Program-made: the position numbers and the translations under genes
Shown here: positions 1 to 11,784 of the stretch, in pieces
Numbering within the stretch: position 1 is the first letter of the stretch
Layout of the letters: every line of letters starts with the position of its first letter
Assembly: GCA_003260075.1 (NCBI GenBank)
Contig: QLIY01000144.1
Location: forward strand, 62,001-126,000
Direction of reading: 5' to 3'
Length of the DNA: 64,000 nucleotides
DNA from: Phallusia mammillata
Taxonomy: Eukaryota; Chordata; Ascidiacea; Phlebobranchia; Ascidiidae
The notes under the pieces: generated by a model
Seen by the model: the letters and a program-made list of their open reading frames with translations, nothing else
What the model was told of the DNA's origin: nothing
Databases searched by the model: none

Positions 1-134
1 TTGGAACCTTTAAAGATATATTTTATTCGTCAAACTTTTCGGCAATAGCTCATGCCAATAAAAAGTGATAAAACGTTTAGATTTTTTACATATGACAATA
101 CTTGTTTTGTCGTTTTGTCTGTTTGGAAAAAAAA

Positions 135-372
135 ACAACTTTTCCCAATAATTTAAATTCTGTGCCGTTTTTCATAAACGTTTCTGTAGTGTGTAAGAAA
201 ACGTTAATATTGTCAAAAAAATGTGATAAAGTGAAGGCCTTAATTCAGGGGGGGGGGCAACAACTTTTCCCAATAATTTAAATTCTGTGCCGTTTTTCAC
301 AAACGTTTCTGTAGTGTGTAAGAAAACGTTAATATTGTCAAGAAAATGTGATAAAGTGAAGGCCTTAATTCA
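135..372. repeat. Haplotype overlap joined by a 10-G placeholder
   Basis: Bases 135-247 recur almost unchanged at 258-370, with exactly ten G (248-257) between them. The copies differ by a few single bases. I read this as two overlapping contigs left unmerged, not a biological tandem repeat. Confidence 0.75.
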
Positions 373-401
373 TCAGTCAGATTACAGTAAAATTAGTCAC
401 C

Positions 402-533
402 TTGCATAAATTGATCCACTCGTTTTCCTCTGGTACACGAAAAGGATTCTGACCCCATCTTTCGTGCAAAACGTACCCGTTTTTATCAATCGGTGGCAGT
501 TTTATTTCCTGGTAACGAAACAAGTTCTCAAAA

Positions 534-592
<59 letters not shown>

Positions 593-1010
593 TTTTTTGA
601 TGTACTGTTGTTCAAAAAATGTTTTAAAACATACTGAAACTTTACATTCATAAATATGCCCGTAGCCCCGTACCCCTGAATTTTTGCTACTTCGTATTCC
701 CAGAAGATGCACGTACTCCCAATAGCAGTAGAATAAGTCAATTATTATCAGCAAAACGGGGGGGGGGTTTTTTTGATATGCTGTTGTTCAAAAAATGTTT
801 TACTACATACCGAAACTTTACATTCATAAATATGCCCGTACCCCTGAATTTTTGCTACTTCGTATTCCCAGAAGATACACGTACTCCCAATAGCAGTAGA
901 ATAAGTCAATTATTATCAGCAAAACAAACCTTATCTTCTTCATGCTGTGTTTCCTTAGCTTTATCCGCACCCTCATTGAGAAAATGTTCAGCCAAAGTGT
1001 AGTTTCTCAT
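402..1010 (-). CDS. 5' exons of an unrecognised gene (partial, runs off the left edge)
   Basis: Exon 1 is complement(930..1010): ATG at 1010, 27 codons beginning MRNYTLAEHF, closing in phase 0 at a GTTTGT donor. A second coding stretch, complement(402..about 534), reads PPIDKNGYVLHERWGQ and ends at an AAG/GTGACT donor. Its acceptor is hidden by the 57-G run at 535-591, so the join is inferred. Exon 1 is followed by a second partial copy of the same intron, split by a 10-G placeholder at 758-767. I do not recognise the family. The peptide is hydrophilic with no signal peptide or membrane segment in the visible part. The gene continues beyond position 1. Confidence 0.45.
535..924. repeat. 57-G gap plus haplotype overlap
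   Basis: A run of 57 G (535-591) is followed by 592-757, which recurs at 768-924 after ten more G (758-767). The copies differ by SNPs and an indel near the CCCGTA motif. This interrupts the second exon of the left-edge gene. Confidence 0.7.
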
Positions 1011-1494
1011 TTTAAATTACCCAAGCAATATAACATTAAAATTTGAATGCACAGAAAAGAAAACAGCAATATTTGTTAAATATATAGCAAACTTAGCTTT
1101 GAAACAAATCTACTTTGGCGGGAATAACTATGCTTTCGCTTCCAATTACCGTTCAACATTTACCCGCCAAACACAAATGAATTTTGATTTTGATGAAGCA
1201 TGTTACATTATGACGTAACACTAGTGTTTGTTTTTATATCAGACAAACAAAAAATTAGGTAAATAACAAAGCATTAACTTTGGGTTTTGTTGAAGACGGA
1301 AGTTTTGTTTATGACGCAACAAATACATTTATGACGTAACAAATGCACGTAAATTACGCAACTATGCTATTTGTGATGTCATATTATGAATATTTGTTTA
1401 AATGTGTATTTGTTTAAAATGACACTGTATGTCAATTTTATTGTACTTTTAGGACTAGCAAACCATTTTGTAGTGTTGTTTAGTATTTGATGCG

Positions 1495-1500
1495 TTTATT
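1495..1500 (-). promoter_or_regulatory. Polyadenylation signal AATAAA for the CUB-ZP gene
   Basis: The minus strand reads AATAAA here, about 40 bases past the TAA stop that ends at 1539. The position is suitable for 3' end formation, and the implied 3' UTR is short. Confidence 0.55.
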
Positions 1501-1538
1501 GCTTTACAAAACAAACGAAAACATTACATAATATTTTT

Positions 1539-4500
1539 TTACAGCAACTGAAAATTTCTGAGCACTGATCTTCTGTGAAGGAGAATTCCAATGAGACATA
1601 CGAGACCGATGAAAGTGATGGCGAATAATAGGCCTACACAGATCACAACGAGGTAAGCTTGTTTGTAGACGTTCAAGAAGATGTTATTGACTTGGTGGAC
1701 GATTCCTGAAACGAACATAGTGAAATTCAGAAATACAAGACATTTGTGTTTTTATCAATACGAGTTTAAATCAACCTTGGGATTTGAGAAACCTATATTA
1801 GGAGTTTAAGTTAAATAAAAAATAATAAGATATTTAACTACGTATGAAATAAAAAATACTTTACAAACTATCGAGTTACAAGTTTGCTTTCTAGCGCGCT
1901 CAAACTTTAACTCTTACGATCTGGTAAGACCAGAGATAAGAAACCATCACTGTGACGTTATAATGACGCCAAAGCTTGTACACAAACAACTACGTCATTA
2001 CCATACAACTTACTAATGCACGTAGTTCTGTCAACACCAAGTAGAAACCCATTGTGGCAAGCACATTTCACTATATTCCCTTCGACAATTTCACAAGTCT
2101 GTTCACAAATCGTCCCGTTCTAAAAAAGCAGATAGTACAGGTTATGAGTTTGCAAAAAGCGGATGGCCGGCCACACCCGACCTCTGAGTTGTAAACGGGC
2201 CCGAACCCGAAAGTACAAGCCCGAAACCCGGCCCGAACCCGAATCGTTTATGAGGAGCCCGTTTAAGCCCGAAGGTTTGATTGACAGGCCTAGACATTAA
2301 GGCCCCAGGAAAAACCAACAAAGCTTGAACAAAGCGTTTTAAGGCTGTTTGACATTACGTCAGGTCCAGTCACTAGCTATTTAGCTAGTTAAATTTGTTT
2401 GAAGAATGAGTGTAAAGTCAGGCCCGAATCAAGCCCGTTTATTTGAAGAAACCTAAGCCCGAAAAGCCCGGCCCGACTTACAACTCTACACGGCCCAACT
2501 AAAAACAGTGTTGCGACTGCAAAACATTTGGATTGCAATGTGTTCTGCTAAACTATTTGAGTTCCTTTACCTAAACAGATCAATGCGTCCGGTGCTATTT
2601 TTCTGCAACTTAAATTAACTTAATTGTGCGCGAGAATCCCTTTTTTAATTTTTTCTGATAAATTTTTACAAATATCAGCATGTTTGGTGCGCAAAAGCCA
2701 ACTTGTCATATGAACTTGTGCTGTAAAAGTTTACGTTCCTTCTATACTTACCCAAGTGCAATTGGTAGCAGGGGTCGTGGTTTCGATAGCAAGCAGAGTA
2801 GGTCGAATCGTTGATGACGTCATATTCATGTTAATTGGTCCGGCTTCGTCCAAGTCTCGCTTTGTTCTGGCGCTACAGTTCTATATATTCAGTTAAAATA
2901 AAATTAAAAAGTTGAACAATTTACACGTTAGCCTTGATGAAAGCGACTCTGCTGACAAACTGGAAATCATACCGAGCTTTCAGTTTAATCGCTGTAAGTT
3001 ACAAATAAGGGCAACCGATTTAATGGTCATTTATGTCAACGAACTTTCACAAAAATTGTCACATCGCACAAAAATTAGGCAAAAATATTTGATGTAGTTC
3101 TTTTCGGCGCGCGTGTATTTCGCATGTTACAATCCAAAGTTCTCTTAATACAATGTATAATCTTGTTACCAGCAGAGTTATGGCCAACTGTCGTTTCTGG
3201 GGGGGGGGGTCAAAAATTAGGCAAAAATATTTGATGTAGTTCTTTTCGGCGCGCGTGTGTTTCGCATGTTACAATCCAAAGTTCTCTTAATAAAATGTAT
3301 AATCTTGTTACCAGCAGAGTTATGGCCAACTGTCGTTTCTGTACAATGTTGCAAAGAAAGATGACTTTTGTACTGCTTGGTACTGGTATTGTCATGTTTA
3401 TTTGTTTGACGGAGTGTTAATAACACTTTGCACTTTCTGCAGAAGCCCAAGGTAGAGCTAATAACACGATACCTCACGAGTTTCGGCAGACCCAGATTTG
3501 GCAAAATTTTAATAGGTGGCGCAAACAGTTGAACTATTTATTTAACAGCTATAGCTTCTTTTTAAAGAAAGGTAGGGCAGGGGAGTAAATTTTGTAACAT
3601 TTTTGCAGTGGAAACGAAGTCTTAAAATCAGTTTTATTGGATGTTTAAAGATTATACCTTACCCCAAACCCAAATAGCCCTGAACTTCAGCATTTTTCGA
3701 GATATATCGTTGGGTGTTCTTTGCGACACCTATCGGAATTAAGCTAAATTTAATGCTGCCCTGAGGTGTTAGTACTTTTTCCGAAATTTGAAAGAGCATC
3801 TGCTTATTATTAAACTTACAAAAAGGCAGGTGGGATTGTTGTTGTGGCATAACACAAAGTCACATCGAATTCGTATCGACTTCACGGTAGAATTGATCCG
3901 GTCATCCGTCCAAGCGAATGAGCGGAAGCGCAGTTCCACGACATTTGTGTCATACACATCCAGAAATTCAGTGTCGAAAAGATGATTGGTTGGACAGCTA
4001 CGTAATATTACATAACAGTTATAAAGTAGACAAGTTGTATGTAAATCACATTTTGTGCCTTAATTTCGTCCAATTTGCTTGATAGAACGATCAAACCGGG
4101 CAGTTGCGCTAAATGCAGATTTTAAGTTGAATTTTCAAAGTTGTAATGACTACTGAATGGTGTGGTTGGTAAACAAGTTTTTTTTAGTTGGTTTAAAAAA
4201 AAAAAAACTTACCCATCTGATATTAAGGGCAAACCAACTGCGCCAACTGATGTGTCGTTCTCCGTAACGTAGCAAGTTTTTGTCTGAACAAAGAACAAAA
4301 TAAGGTTTTTGATACGCTATTTCCATCTCCACATTAGTCGACTAATTGGGCACTTATTACTATATTAAAAAGTCTTCCAAATTGGTATAAAAAACCAGGA
4401 TATGTTGTGTGTCATTTTTTGAATTAACCCAGTTTTTAGTTCAGTGACCAAAACACAAACTGACATTAAAATTCCCCCAACTGAATTTACTAGTTGTAGT

Positions 4501-7500
4501 TTTATTTATGCCTGATGTCATGTATATTTATAATGTGTCAACTATTACATGTATGTTTGATGATTATGCGTGTTATTTATCTCCATATTGTTACTTTAAA
4601 ATAAGACAACAACAAAAATTACGTTAAAAAATCATTAATATTTAGTTTGTAGTTTCTGAAAACCTGTAGTTTCAAATCCCTGTAGAGTTGTGATGATTGC
4701 CCTTGTACGTAGATAACTTCACCAACAACGCTTGGGTTGGAATACCCGATAGTCGGATAGAAATCATCTTCATTTGACGCCACCATACTGACCTCCAGTG
4801 GCAAACGCTGATCGTTTAAGGTTAACCTGAGAACGAAAAAGAAATATGGTGTCAAACTGATGTAGAGAGATCTTTCCTACATTTAAAGAATACAAAGGTT
4901 TGTCGGTTTAAAATTTTCATTATTAGGGGAAAAAATCAAAAACTTCTCAATTACGTAATTTTTGGGTGTTGTACTTCACACTTGAGCGTAATGACGTCGT
5001 GTTCCCTTATTCCCAATTTTCGTATTCGGAAAACCAATTCAGCGCTGTGGGTGTTGTAATCCCACTGTAACAACATAATTATTAATTATCATTAGTTGTA
5101 TTCGGTTTGCGAATAAACACAAATATGTAAATACGTGTTTTATTAAACCAGTGTAAGTAATATTTGGAACTTCTGGCTGATGTAATTATTTTCTTTCGTT
5201 TTATTTTTGAAGTAATATATTACAGCGTTCAAACTTGCAGTGTACTTTAAACCAGAATCACCCAGCTCGTTGCTTGGTGGATGAAAAATGTAATGAACCT
5301 TATGGGGGGGGGGGCCCATCTCGTTGCTTGGTGGATGAAAAATGTAATGAACCTTATGCTTATTCATATTAATTTATTAAATCCTGTAGTCATGCATCCT
5401 TTCGTAATATGCTGAAGATGCCGCATAGGCGAAACATGTTTATCTGAATTCGTGGGAATGGATGACTTAATGATTTAATAAATTTGAATCGTTCAAACTT
5501 AGTTAAAAAATTTAGGACTTATTAAAAGTCCTGTCTTTTTTCTTGGTTATTTATTTATCCGTTCTTGATAGTTTTTCTGGAATTACATTAAAGGACACGA
5601 AATTCAAACACACACAAAAAAGTTTTGATAAAATTTTTGTGTGAAATTTACCCTGACAGCTACGTCACACTGCGGAGGATGAAATTCAAACCTCACAACG
5701 GTTGGTGTGGTCTGTGAAGTTTGTCGGCATTGTCTTGGAACTGAATGCCACACGTTTTCAGGCAAACGAGAAACAACCAGTTCGTCATTGTCGTTGTGAT
5801 GTAATTCCCGTAGATCGATTGTACCGATGCTGAAATTGAGTCAAATGCTAAAACATTCCAGAAATTAAAACTGAAGTATACTTATCAGAGTTTACCATTT
5901 TTAAACAGTTTAGTTTATGTTTTGACAGCTATTTATTTTTTTTCCTCAAGAAACATATTATTTCGGCTTTTAACGGTTTCACGTCGTCATGTGTGCGAAC
6001 AAAAGCTGCAAAGAATAAAAAACAAACAAGCAAACAAATAAACAAACGAGAAACAGTTTGAAAAAACGAACTTTAAAACTTTTTGGGGCTAGCCAATATG
6101 TAATCTTCACGAGCTGTTGGCAAATCTGAGTTTTGACTCAATTAAAGTTGAACGGCTTTACAATACTCATTTATTATATATCTTTAGGTCCATCTTTTGT
6201 CTACGAATAGGTCCATCTTTTTGCCCTGTTGGTTATATTTTATTTGCGGGGGGGGGGTAATTAAAGTTGAACGGCTTTACAATACTCATTTATTATATAT
6301 CTTGCTCTACGAATAGGTCCATCTTTTTGCCCTGTTGGTTATATTTTATTTGCTCAATAACTTACATCTCGAAAAGAATTCTTTCAACTCACCTAAGCAC
6401 AATGTTCGTGAGGGAACATTCAATTGTAGTTGGGAAGGTGTATTCTGTAAAATAGACACAACAATTAGAACGGATATTTCTTAACCTTTAAATTTCGCCC
6501 TTAAAATATCAGTTCACAAGCCCAACGTTTATACGTCAAAAGTACTTTTTAATTTTTTGTTTGTCAACTATTTGACAAACCTGAATAATAAGCCTGAAAT
6601 CCGGTGTTGGTGATTTTTCCATCGGTCGTAAATTTAACGTACAGCTCATGGCGATGGGAGATTATGTCAGGTAGACGGCTGCCTGTTAATCGTCCGGACC
6701 TGTAGAGACGACGTTCTCCTGTCCGGTCGCTGCCTTCGAAAACCTGTTTTTAAAAAATATATTCCAACAGAATTGTAAGTCGAACAGTGTTTTGGGTTCA
6801 GGGTTCAGTTAAGTTTATTTCGCTTTCACACAATTGCTATTTGAACATTTTCAAACAAAACGGGATTAATTCGGGCCTGGCGTTACATTCAGCCATGTTT
6901 GTGTCGTAATTACACTTCGGTAAATCAAACCAGGGCTGATTTGGGCTTTATTTCAACAAAACTTTCGGTTAAGGCCAGGTTTTGTGATTGTACCAAACGG
7001 CCATTTTAGGACCGCTTGTAACTTTGCATTGAATAAAAGAGTGGCTGAAAATTGAAACAATTTGTCGCGAGTTTGCAGTTTCTGAATGCTGTAATGAATT
7101 GTTTCCCGGTGTTTGTGTTTCAGTGGCCTAAAATATACTAGATTTTGTTTAAGCCTTTTTTTGTTTTTTTTTTCTATACACTTCTACATTTCGAATTACC
7201 TATGTAGATAAAGGTTAACGATTTTTCATTTGGTGTTTATGACAGGGGGGGGGGATTGTGTTTCAGTGGCCTAAAATCTACTAGTTTTTGTTTAAGCCTT
7301 TTTTTGTTTTTTTTTCTATACACTTCTACATTTCGAACTACCTATGTAGATAAAGGTTAACGATTTTTCATTTGGTGTTTATGACATTTTTCTACATTTC
7401 TTAAAATTCTACATTTCTAAGATAATCTTACCGTCAAAACATCCCATACGCTTTCCAGGGCAAATCGCATAAATTTTAGTCTCACAGCAGCCGGGGTGTG

Positions 7501-9433
7501 AGCAACGATGTGCCATTCACAGAAAGCGTTGCTTGGATAAAAACCAGCAAATTTGAAACCAGGTGACGAGATGATTCCCTTTGCGCGGTAAGCCACTAGA
7601 GTCTCTTCCTCACAAACCGGGTTAACTGCAGCAGAAAAATGCTTTAAATTAAAACTTTTAGGCAGTTTGGTTCAATATGATTGTACACGTTGCAGTGAGA
7701 GGGCCCGAAATTCGAGCCCAAACCCGAATCGATTTTGAGCAGCTCATTTAGGCCCGAAAGTTTGATTAAAAAAGCCTATAATAAAGAAGATTTACACAAT
7801 GAAAAAAATAAGACAATGGCGTAAACACGACGTTTTAGGGCTGTTGGGCATTAGGTTAATGTCAGCAACTATAACTGTTTAGCTAGGTAATGTATATTTC
7901 AAACACAAAATGTGAAGTCAAATCATAAAGCCCGATTGTTAAAAAAGCCCTAACCCGGCCAGAACACAACCCGAAAAACAAATCAAGCAAAATAAAAATA
8001 GCTTTGTGTTGGTTCAATTACTTGTCTCGATTTGGATGTAAAACGTGTATTCCCTTCTTCCTTCTATTCTTTCGCACACCCCGTAAAGTTCATTGCCAAT
8101 TGTGGCTACTGTGTCTGTATGGTCGCCAGGGTAACGACCAGTAAATGTTGCAAATGTCTCTCCGCCGACTTCTGGGTGGTCAAATGCCTGTATTTAAAAA
8201 AACAACAACTTAAATTTGAAAGTGATTGCTAAAAAGAAATGCAATTTCGAGTTGCCTGCTTTTCGTTTACAAAGAAAACAAATGGTATCGTTGGTCGTAC
8301 TGACTATCCCCAACTACGAAGCTGACATGTGCAACATACGAGGCAGGCAACGGTGCTTGTGATTCGACTTTCGGGGCGTTCACCACTTAGTGTAACTTAG
8401 GTGATAGAGCACGGGTCCCAGGAACACTCCTGTGCCTTAAAATATGTTTTAGAGCCTGACTTGATTCGGTATGACGCCTTCAATGGGCCTGGCGTGGGCC
8501 CACTATGATTCAACTAACGCAGGGGTTCCCAACGTTTTAACGATCTGGTACCACTTGGACGCTCTGTTCTGCCACGCGTACCACTTCTTGCAGAACAACT
8601 AATCTGATCGAAATATATTTTACTCAGAATAATAATATTGGCCTACTAAAAAAACACTAAAGCACCACACCTAAATTTAACGAGATTTTTGTGCTTGTTT
8701 ACTGTCCGCCTATTGGTCGATGCGCGGTGTAAATTTGCTAACAGCACATCGAAAGTCATTTCCTGGCGCACTTAGTTTTTGTGAAAAAAACGGAAACTTC
8801 TCGCGTACCACCTGAAAAACCTTCGCGTACCACTAGTGGTACGCGTACCACAGGTTGGGAACCCCTGAACTAACGCCTTTGCTGCTAACTACAAAGTATT
8901 AGCAGTTAAAGACATCAGTGATATTTCCCATCCCCTAACTTGCTTAATGGAGAAATGTTTGAATAAGTTTTTGTGTTACTCACGTAACAGATAACATTTC
9001 TTCGTGGACGAAAGTCAAACAGAAGAAGCGAAAGTCTTGACTCTGGAGCGCCTATAGCGGTAAAAGAAAACTCGCTGCAACTGTTATTCAGATGACCTTG
9101 AAATGGCCCATCGTCAGGTTGAAGGTCATAATGACATGGTAGATTTCTCGCCGATGCTGTGAACAAATTTTTATTTTCTAATACTGTTTTTTATTATATT
9201 TAAAGAACCAACAAACTAATTTTTACTTAGTAACTATTCTGGCATGTTGTATCTGATCTTTTGAACTTTAGATTTATGTTAAATAATAGATCTGTATGCT
9301 TAATAACATGTTTTCGACATAAACTATTAATCCAATTCCATTAAGATTGACAATTAAACATACCTCCATGTAACAATACTAAAACTGTGCAAAACAATAT
9401 GCACTGTGCTCGAAAAATCAAATTTATATCCAT
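1539..9433 (-). CDS. CUB / zona pellucida (ZP) / EGF domain type I membrane protein
   Basis: Fourteen exons join without a phase conflict into 639 residues: complement(1539..1705, 2014..2119, 2752..2880, 3820..3997, 4213..4283, 4664..4826, 4955..5064, 5652..5829, 6393..6444, 6581..6743, 7432..7625, 8022..8187, 8984..9156, 9364..9433). Residues 1-23 form a signal peptide (MDINLIFRAQ start), which decides the start codon. Residues about 30-136 form a CUB-like module and about 139-255 a canonical CUB domain. Residues about 257-515 form a ZP domain, with LISDGCPTN and a paired Cys pattern near FVLCHNNNPTC. An RTKR furin-type site follows at about 511-514. Residues about 541-584 form a six-Cys EGF module, then one helix at 601-627 and a 12-residue tail. 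ZP proteins polymerise into extracellular coats after cleavage at this position; CUZD1/DMBT1-type proteins share the CUB-ZP layout. An egg-coat role is possible but not shown. Confidence 0.88.
2186..2486. mobile_element. GC-rich MITE-like element, copy 1
   Basis: GAGTTGTAA at the left end is mirrored by TTACAACTC at the right end, with runs of GCCCGAA-type repeats inside both ends. It lies in the last-but-one intron of the CUB-ZP gene. A related, more decayed copy lies at about 7696-7972. I could not define a target-site duplication. Confidence 0.5.
3065..3345. repeat. Haplotype overlap joined by a 10-G placeholder
   Basis: The stretch starting CAAAAATTAGGCAAAAATAT (about 3069) recurs from 3211 after ten G near 3200-3209. 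It lies in an intron of the CUB-ZP gene and does not affect exons. Confidence 0.7.
5257..5360. repeat. Short haplotype overlap joined by a 10-G placeholder
   Basis: About 45 bases (CTCGTTGCTTGGTGGATGAA and following) occur on both sides of ten G at about 5305-5314, in an intron of the CUB-ZP gene. Confidence 0.7.
6139..6353. repeat. Haplotype overlap joined by a 10-G placeholder
   Basis: AATTAAAGTTGAACGGCTTT and the following hundred bases occur on both sides of ten G (6248-6257). The second copy lacks a short internal stretch. It is intronic. Confidence 0.7.
7105..7386. repeat. Haplotype overlap joined by a 10-G placeholder
   Basis: The 130 bases ending TTTGGTGTTTATGACA recur on each side of ten G (7245-7254) in an intron of the CUB-ZP gene, with a few SNPs. 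Confidence 0.7.
7696..7972. mobile_element. GC-rich MITE-like element, copy 2 (decayed)
   Basis: It shares the GCCCGAA motifs, the central GGGCTGTTGGGCATTA-like block and the order of blocks with the element at 2186-2486. The terminal repeats are too decayed for exact ends. It is intronic in the CUB-ZP gene. Confidence 0.4.
8520..8867. mobile_element. Non-autonomous hAT element (348 bp) with perfect 8-bp target duplication
   Basis: The terminal inverted repeats are CAGGGGTTCCCAAC and its complement GTTGGGAACCCCTG. The flanks are identical 8-bp sequences AACTAACG (8512-8519 and 8868-8875). It has no coding capacity. It sits in the intron between the exons at 8022-8187 and 8984-9156. Confidence 0.88.
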
Positions 9434-10083
9434 TTAAGTAGTTTACTTTGTGTCCAAAGTTACCCATACAATAACGACACCAGCTCATAGCGAACCAGTG
9501 ACAAATAAACTGAGGAAAAAACGGTTCTGACTGTTTCCTGCATTGGTCATTAAATATTGTCATCATTAATGTTGCGTAGAATATTAGTTTAAACACAAAT
9601 TTATCAAAAAATGTCCAAAAAGTTTAATCGAAAATGTTTTAAGCATTATTTTTTGCAATAAAATCTCATTCTTATTTCTGTAACTTTCAAACTATGACAT
9701 CACAGAGCTATTTGACACGTAACATAAAAAAATTTTTGATATCCATTTGGTATAGGGGCCATTTACGATGGCTATATTCAAGTAAAATGTTGTAGTATTC
9801 TGTGAAAGAATGGACAGCCAGGTGTTTTCTAATCATAAAGGTAATGTATTCGTTTCGTTGTAATCATTTTCATCCATTTGTTTGCAAACTGGCACCCCTT
9901 GATCTTGAGAGTTATTGGCAATTATCTTGGTGCTTTTCAACCAAATAACCATTACAAGAAGGGTTCAATTTATGGAATTAGTTTGAAGCTATTTAGTTCC
10001 AATCAAAAAATCATTTAATTGTTATGTTAAAAACGCAAACGTTGTTACGCAACTATAACAAGCGTCGTTTCGCTTCAGCAGAT
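9434..10083. other. Intergenic: CUB-ZP promoter side up to the 5S gene
   Basis: About 650 bases between the CUB-ZP start codon and the 5S rRNA gene. I see no convincing exon, repeat or TATA box. The promoter and 5' UTR of the minus-strand gene must begin here or further right. Confidence 0.4.
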
Positions 10084-10203
10084 GCCTACGACCATACCAC
10101 GTTGAGAACACCCCATCTCGTCCGATCTGGGAAGTTAAGCAACGTCGGGCCCGGTCAGTACTTGGATGGGTGACCGCCTGGGAATACCGGGTGTCGTAGG
10201 CTT
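10084..10203 (+). rRNA. 5S ribosomal RNA
   Basis: The 120-base sequence starts GCCTACGACCATACCACGTT and ends GTGTCGTAGGC, so the two ends pair to form the 5S terminal stem. The interior carries GGGAAGTTAAGCAACGTCGG and the internal Pol III promoter region, and GATGGGTGACCGCCTGGGAA follows. A T run (TTTTGTTTT, 10202-10210) lies at the 3' end, as expected for Pol III termination. The gene looks intact. It is a single copy here, not a tandem array. Confidence 0.95.
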
Positions 10204-11784
10204 TTGTTTTTGTCAAATCTTAAATTTTTTAGGGCAACGCAGTAACAATATGTGGTTATTTTATATGTGTGGTAACAATATGTGGTATTAACGTGCGGTC
10301 CAAAATGCTTTTACATTGCAAACGCTGATATATGATACATTGCGTAACTTTGGTTTGAAAATGTTAAGTAATTGGTTCACTTCTAAAGAAGGCTACACTA
10401 TGAAACTATTTTTTTAGGTTTGTTGCTGCCTATGAGCACAGATATTTGTTCCAAAACCTATTGTACAACTATTATTGTGAGTCTTAGGAATGTTTTTGAT
10501 CACTAATATGATCAAAATGGAGATCGATTGTGTAATCATACACACTTAATAGTTTTTCGTCATCAAATTTGAAGCAAAATAAGAGAGTTTTATAAAGTTT
10601 GATGATTTGTCAACAGTCATTAATCACTGTTTTAAACGTTGGATTGATGCAATGGTGCCTGAATGCATAAAGTCCCAACATATTGTTTAAAATAGATATG
10701 CCCTGTTTATCAAGTTTATGGAGCTCTTCTGGCAAATGTATTTTTATTCCGACGTTTCGACGTCCTATCAGTGGCGTATGCAGCCAAGAATATTGGGAGG
10801 GGCCAAAAAAAAATTAATTTGTAAATTTTACAACTTTTTGCTAACGCTCGGCATGCTTTTACCAAACACGTGACTTGCCAAACTGTGGTTCGACGGGACG
10901 GCCAAACGCTTTATTCATTTATTCCATGTCTACATAAATCAAAAAAGCATGGATTTTGGCTTACAACTTGGTGACAAAAGTCATTTTTGGTAATTTATAT
11001 ATTCCTTTGATAGTTGAGAGACGAAACCACAATGATGAGGGACGAAACTACACTAAATTAAAGTTAATCAATGTACAACTTTGAAAATTTGGGAGGGGCC
11101 ATGGCCCCTTGGGCCCCTATCTGGCTACGCCACTGTATACAGGTCGCCTTCATCAGGGTAAAAAGCACTGAATGCGCGCAGTAAATTTCCTGTTTATGTT
11201 TTAACCCCAAAGCCGAACTACAAAAGTGTTTTTATTTTACTATTTTAAGGAAATGGATTTCAGCCAAGCGAAAGCAATTTTGAAACACCTCCTCTACGCC
11301 AATCCAATCTCACATTGACAAAATATGACGAATGTATGCCATTTCGGTTACAGCACGAATCGAAAACCAGTGTTTATGTAAGTGGGTCGAATTGTCAAAA
11401 AATGGCAGACAAGAATTTGACATCACGTTGTTATTACGCCACGAATGACGTTTTAAAATAGGTGTATACGTAATTGTCGCAATGTTTAATAAAACTTTTG
11501 TAATGAGAGCAAATTGGTTGCATTCAAGTCAGTTGTCAATTTTAAACGTGTTTGTCTACGTTTTAAAAATCCCTGCAAAGGTTTCATAAATGTTTTTGCC
11601 TGTAGTTACTTTTTACGTAATTTGAACGTTATATTTCCACAAAACATTTACTTTGTTAACCAAGACTTTGTTTGTAACGTCGAAACTATACGTTGTGTGT
11701 TGCATGGCTATAGTTATTGCCTGGTTGTGGTAATTATGTATATACGTTTTGTTTTCACAGGGCAATAGAGCAAAGAGCGCGCAC
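10204..11784. other. Intergenic: 5S gene to the two-TM gene
   Basis: Apart from the element at 10769-11135 I see only AT-rich unique sequence. The promoter of the gene starting at 11785 lies here, but I cannot point to a defined element. Confidence 0.35.
10769..11135. mobile_element. hAT-type MITE, CAGTGGCGTA termini
   Basis: The left end starts CAGTGGCGTATGCAGCCA and the right end finishes TGGCTACGCCACTG, which is an inverted copy. GGGAGGGGCC blocks sit inside both ends. The 8-bp flanks do not match clearly. No coding capacity. Confidence 0.7.

Noticed and set aside
10022-10216. 64-codon open frame on the minus strand
   Set aside because: It lies across the 5S rRNA gene and has no independent support.
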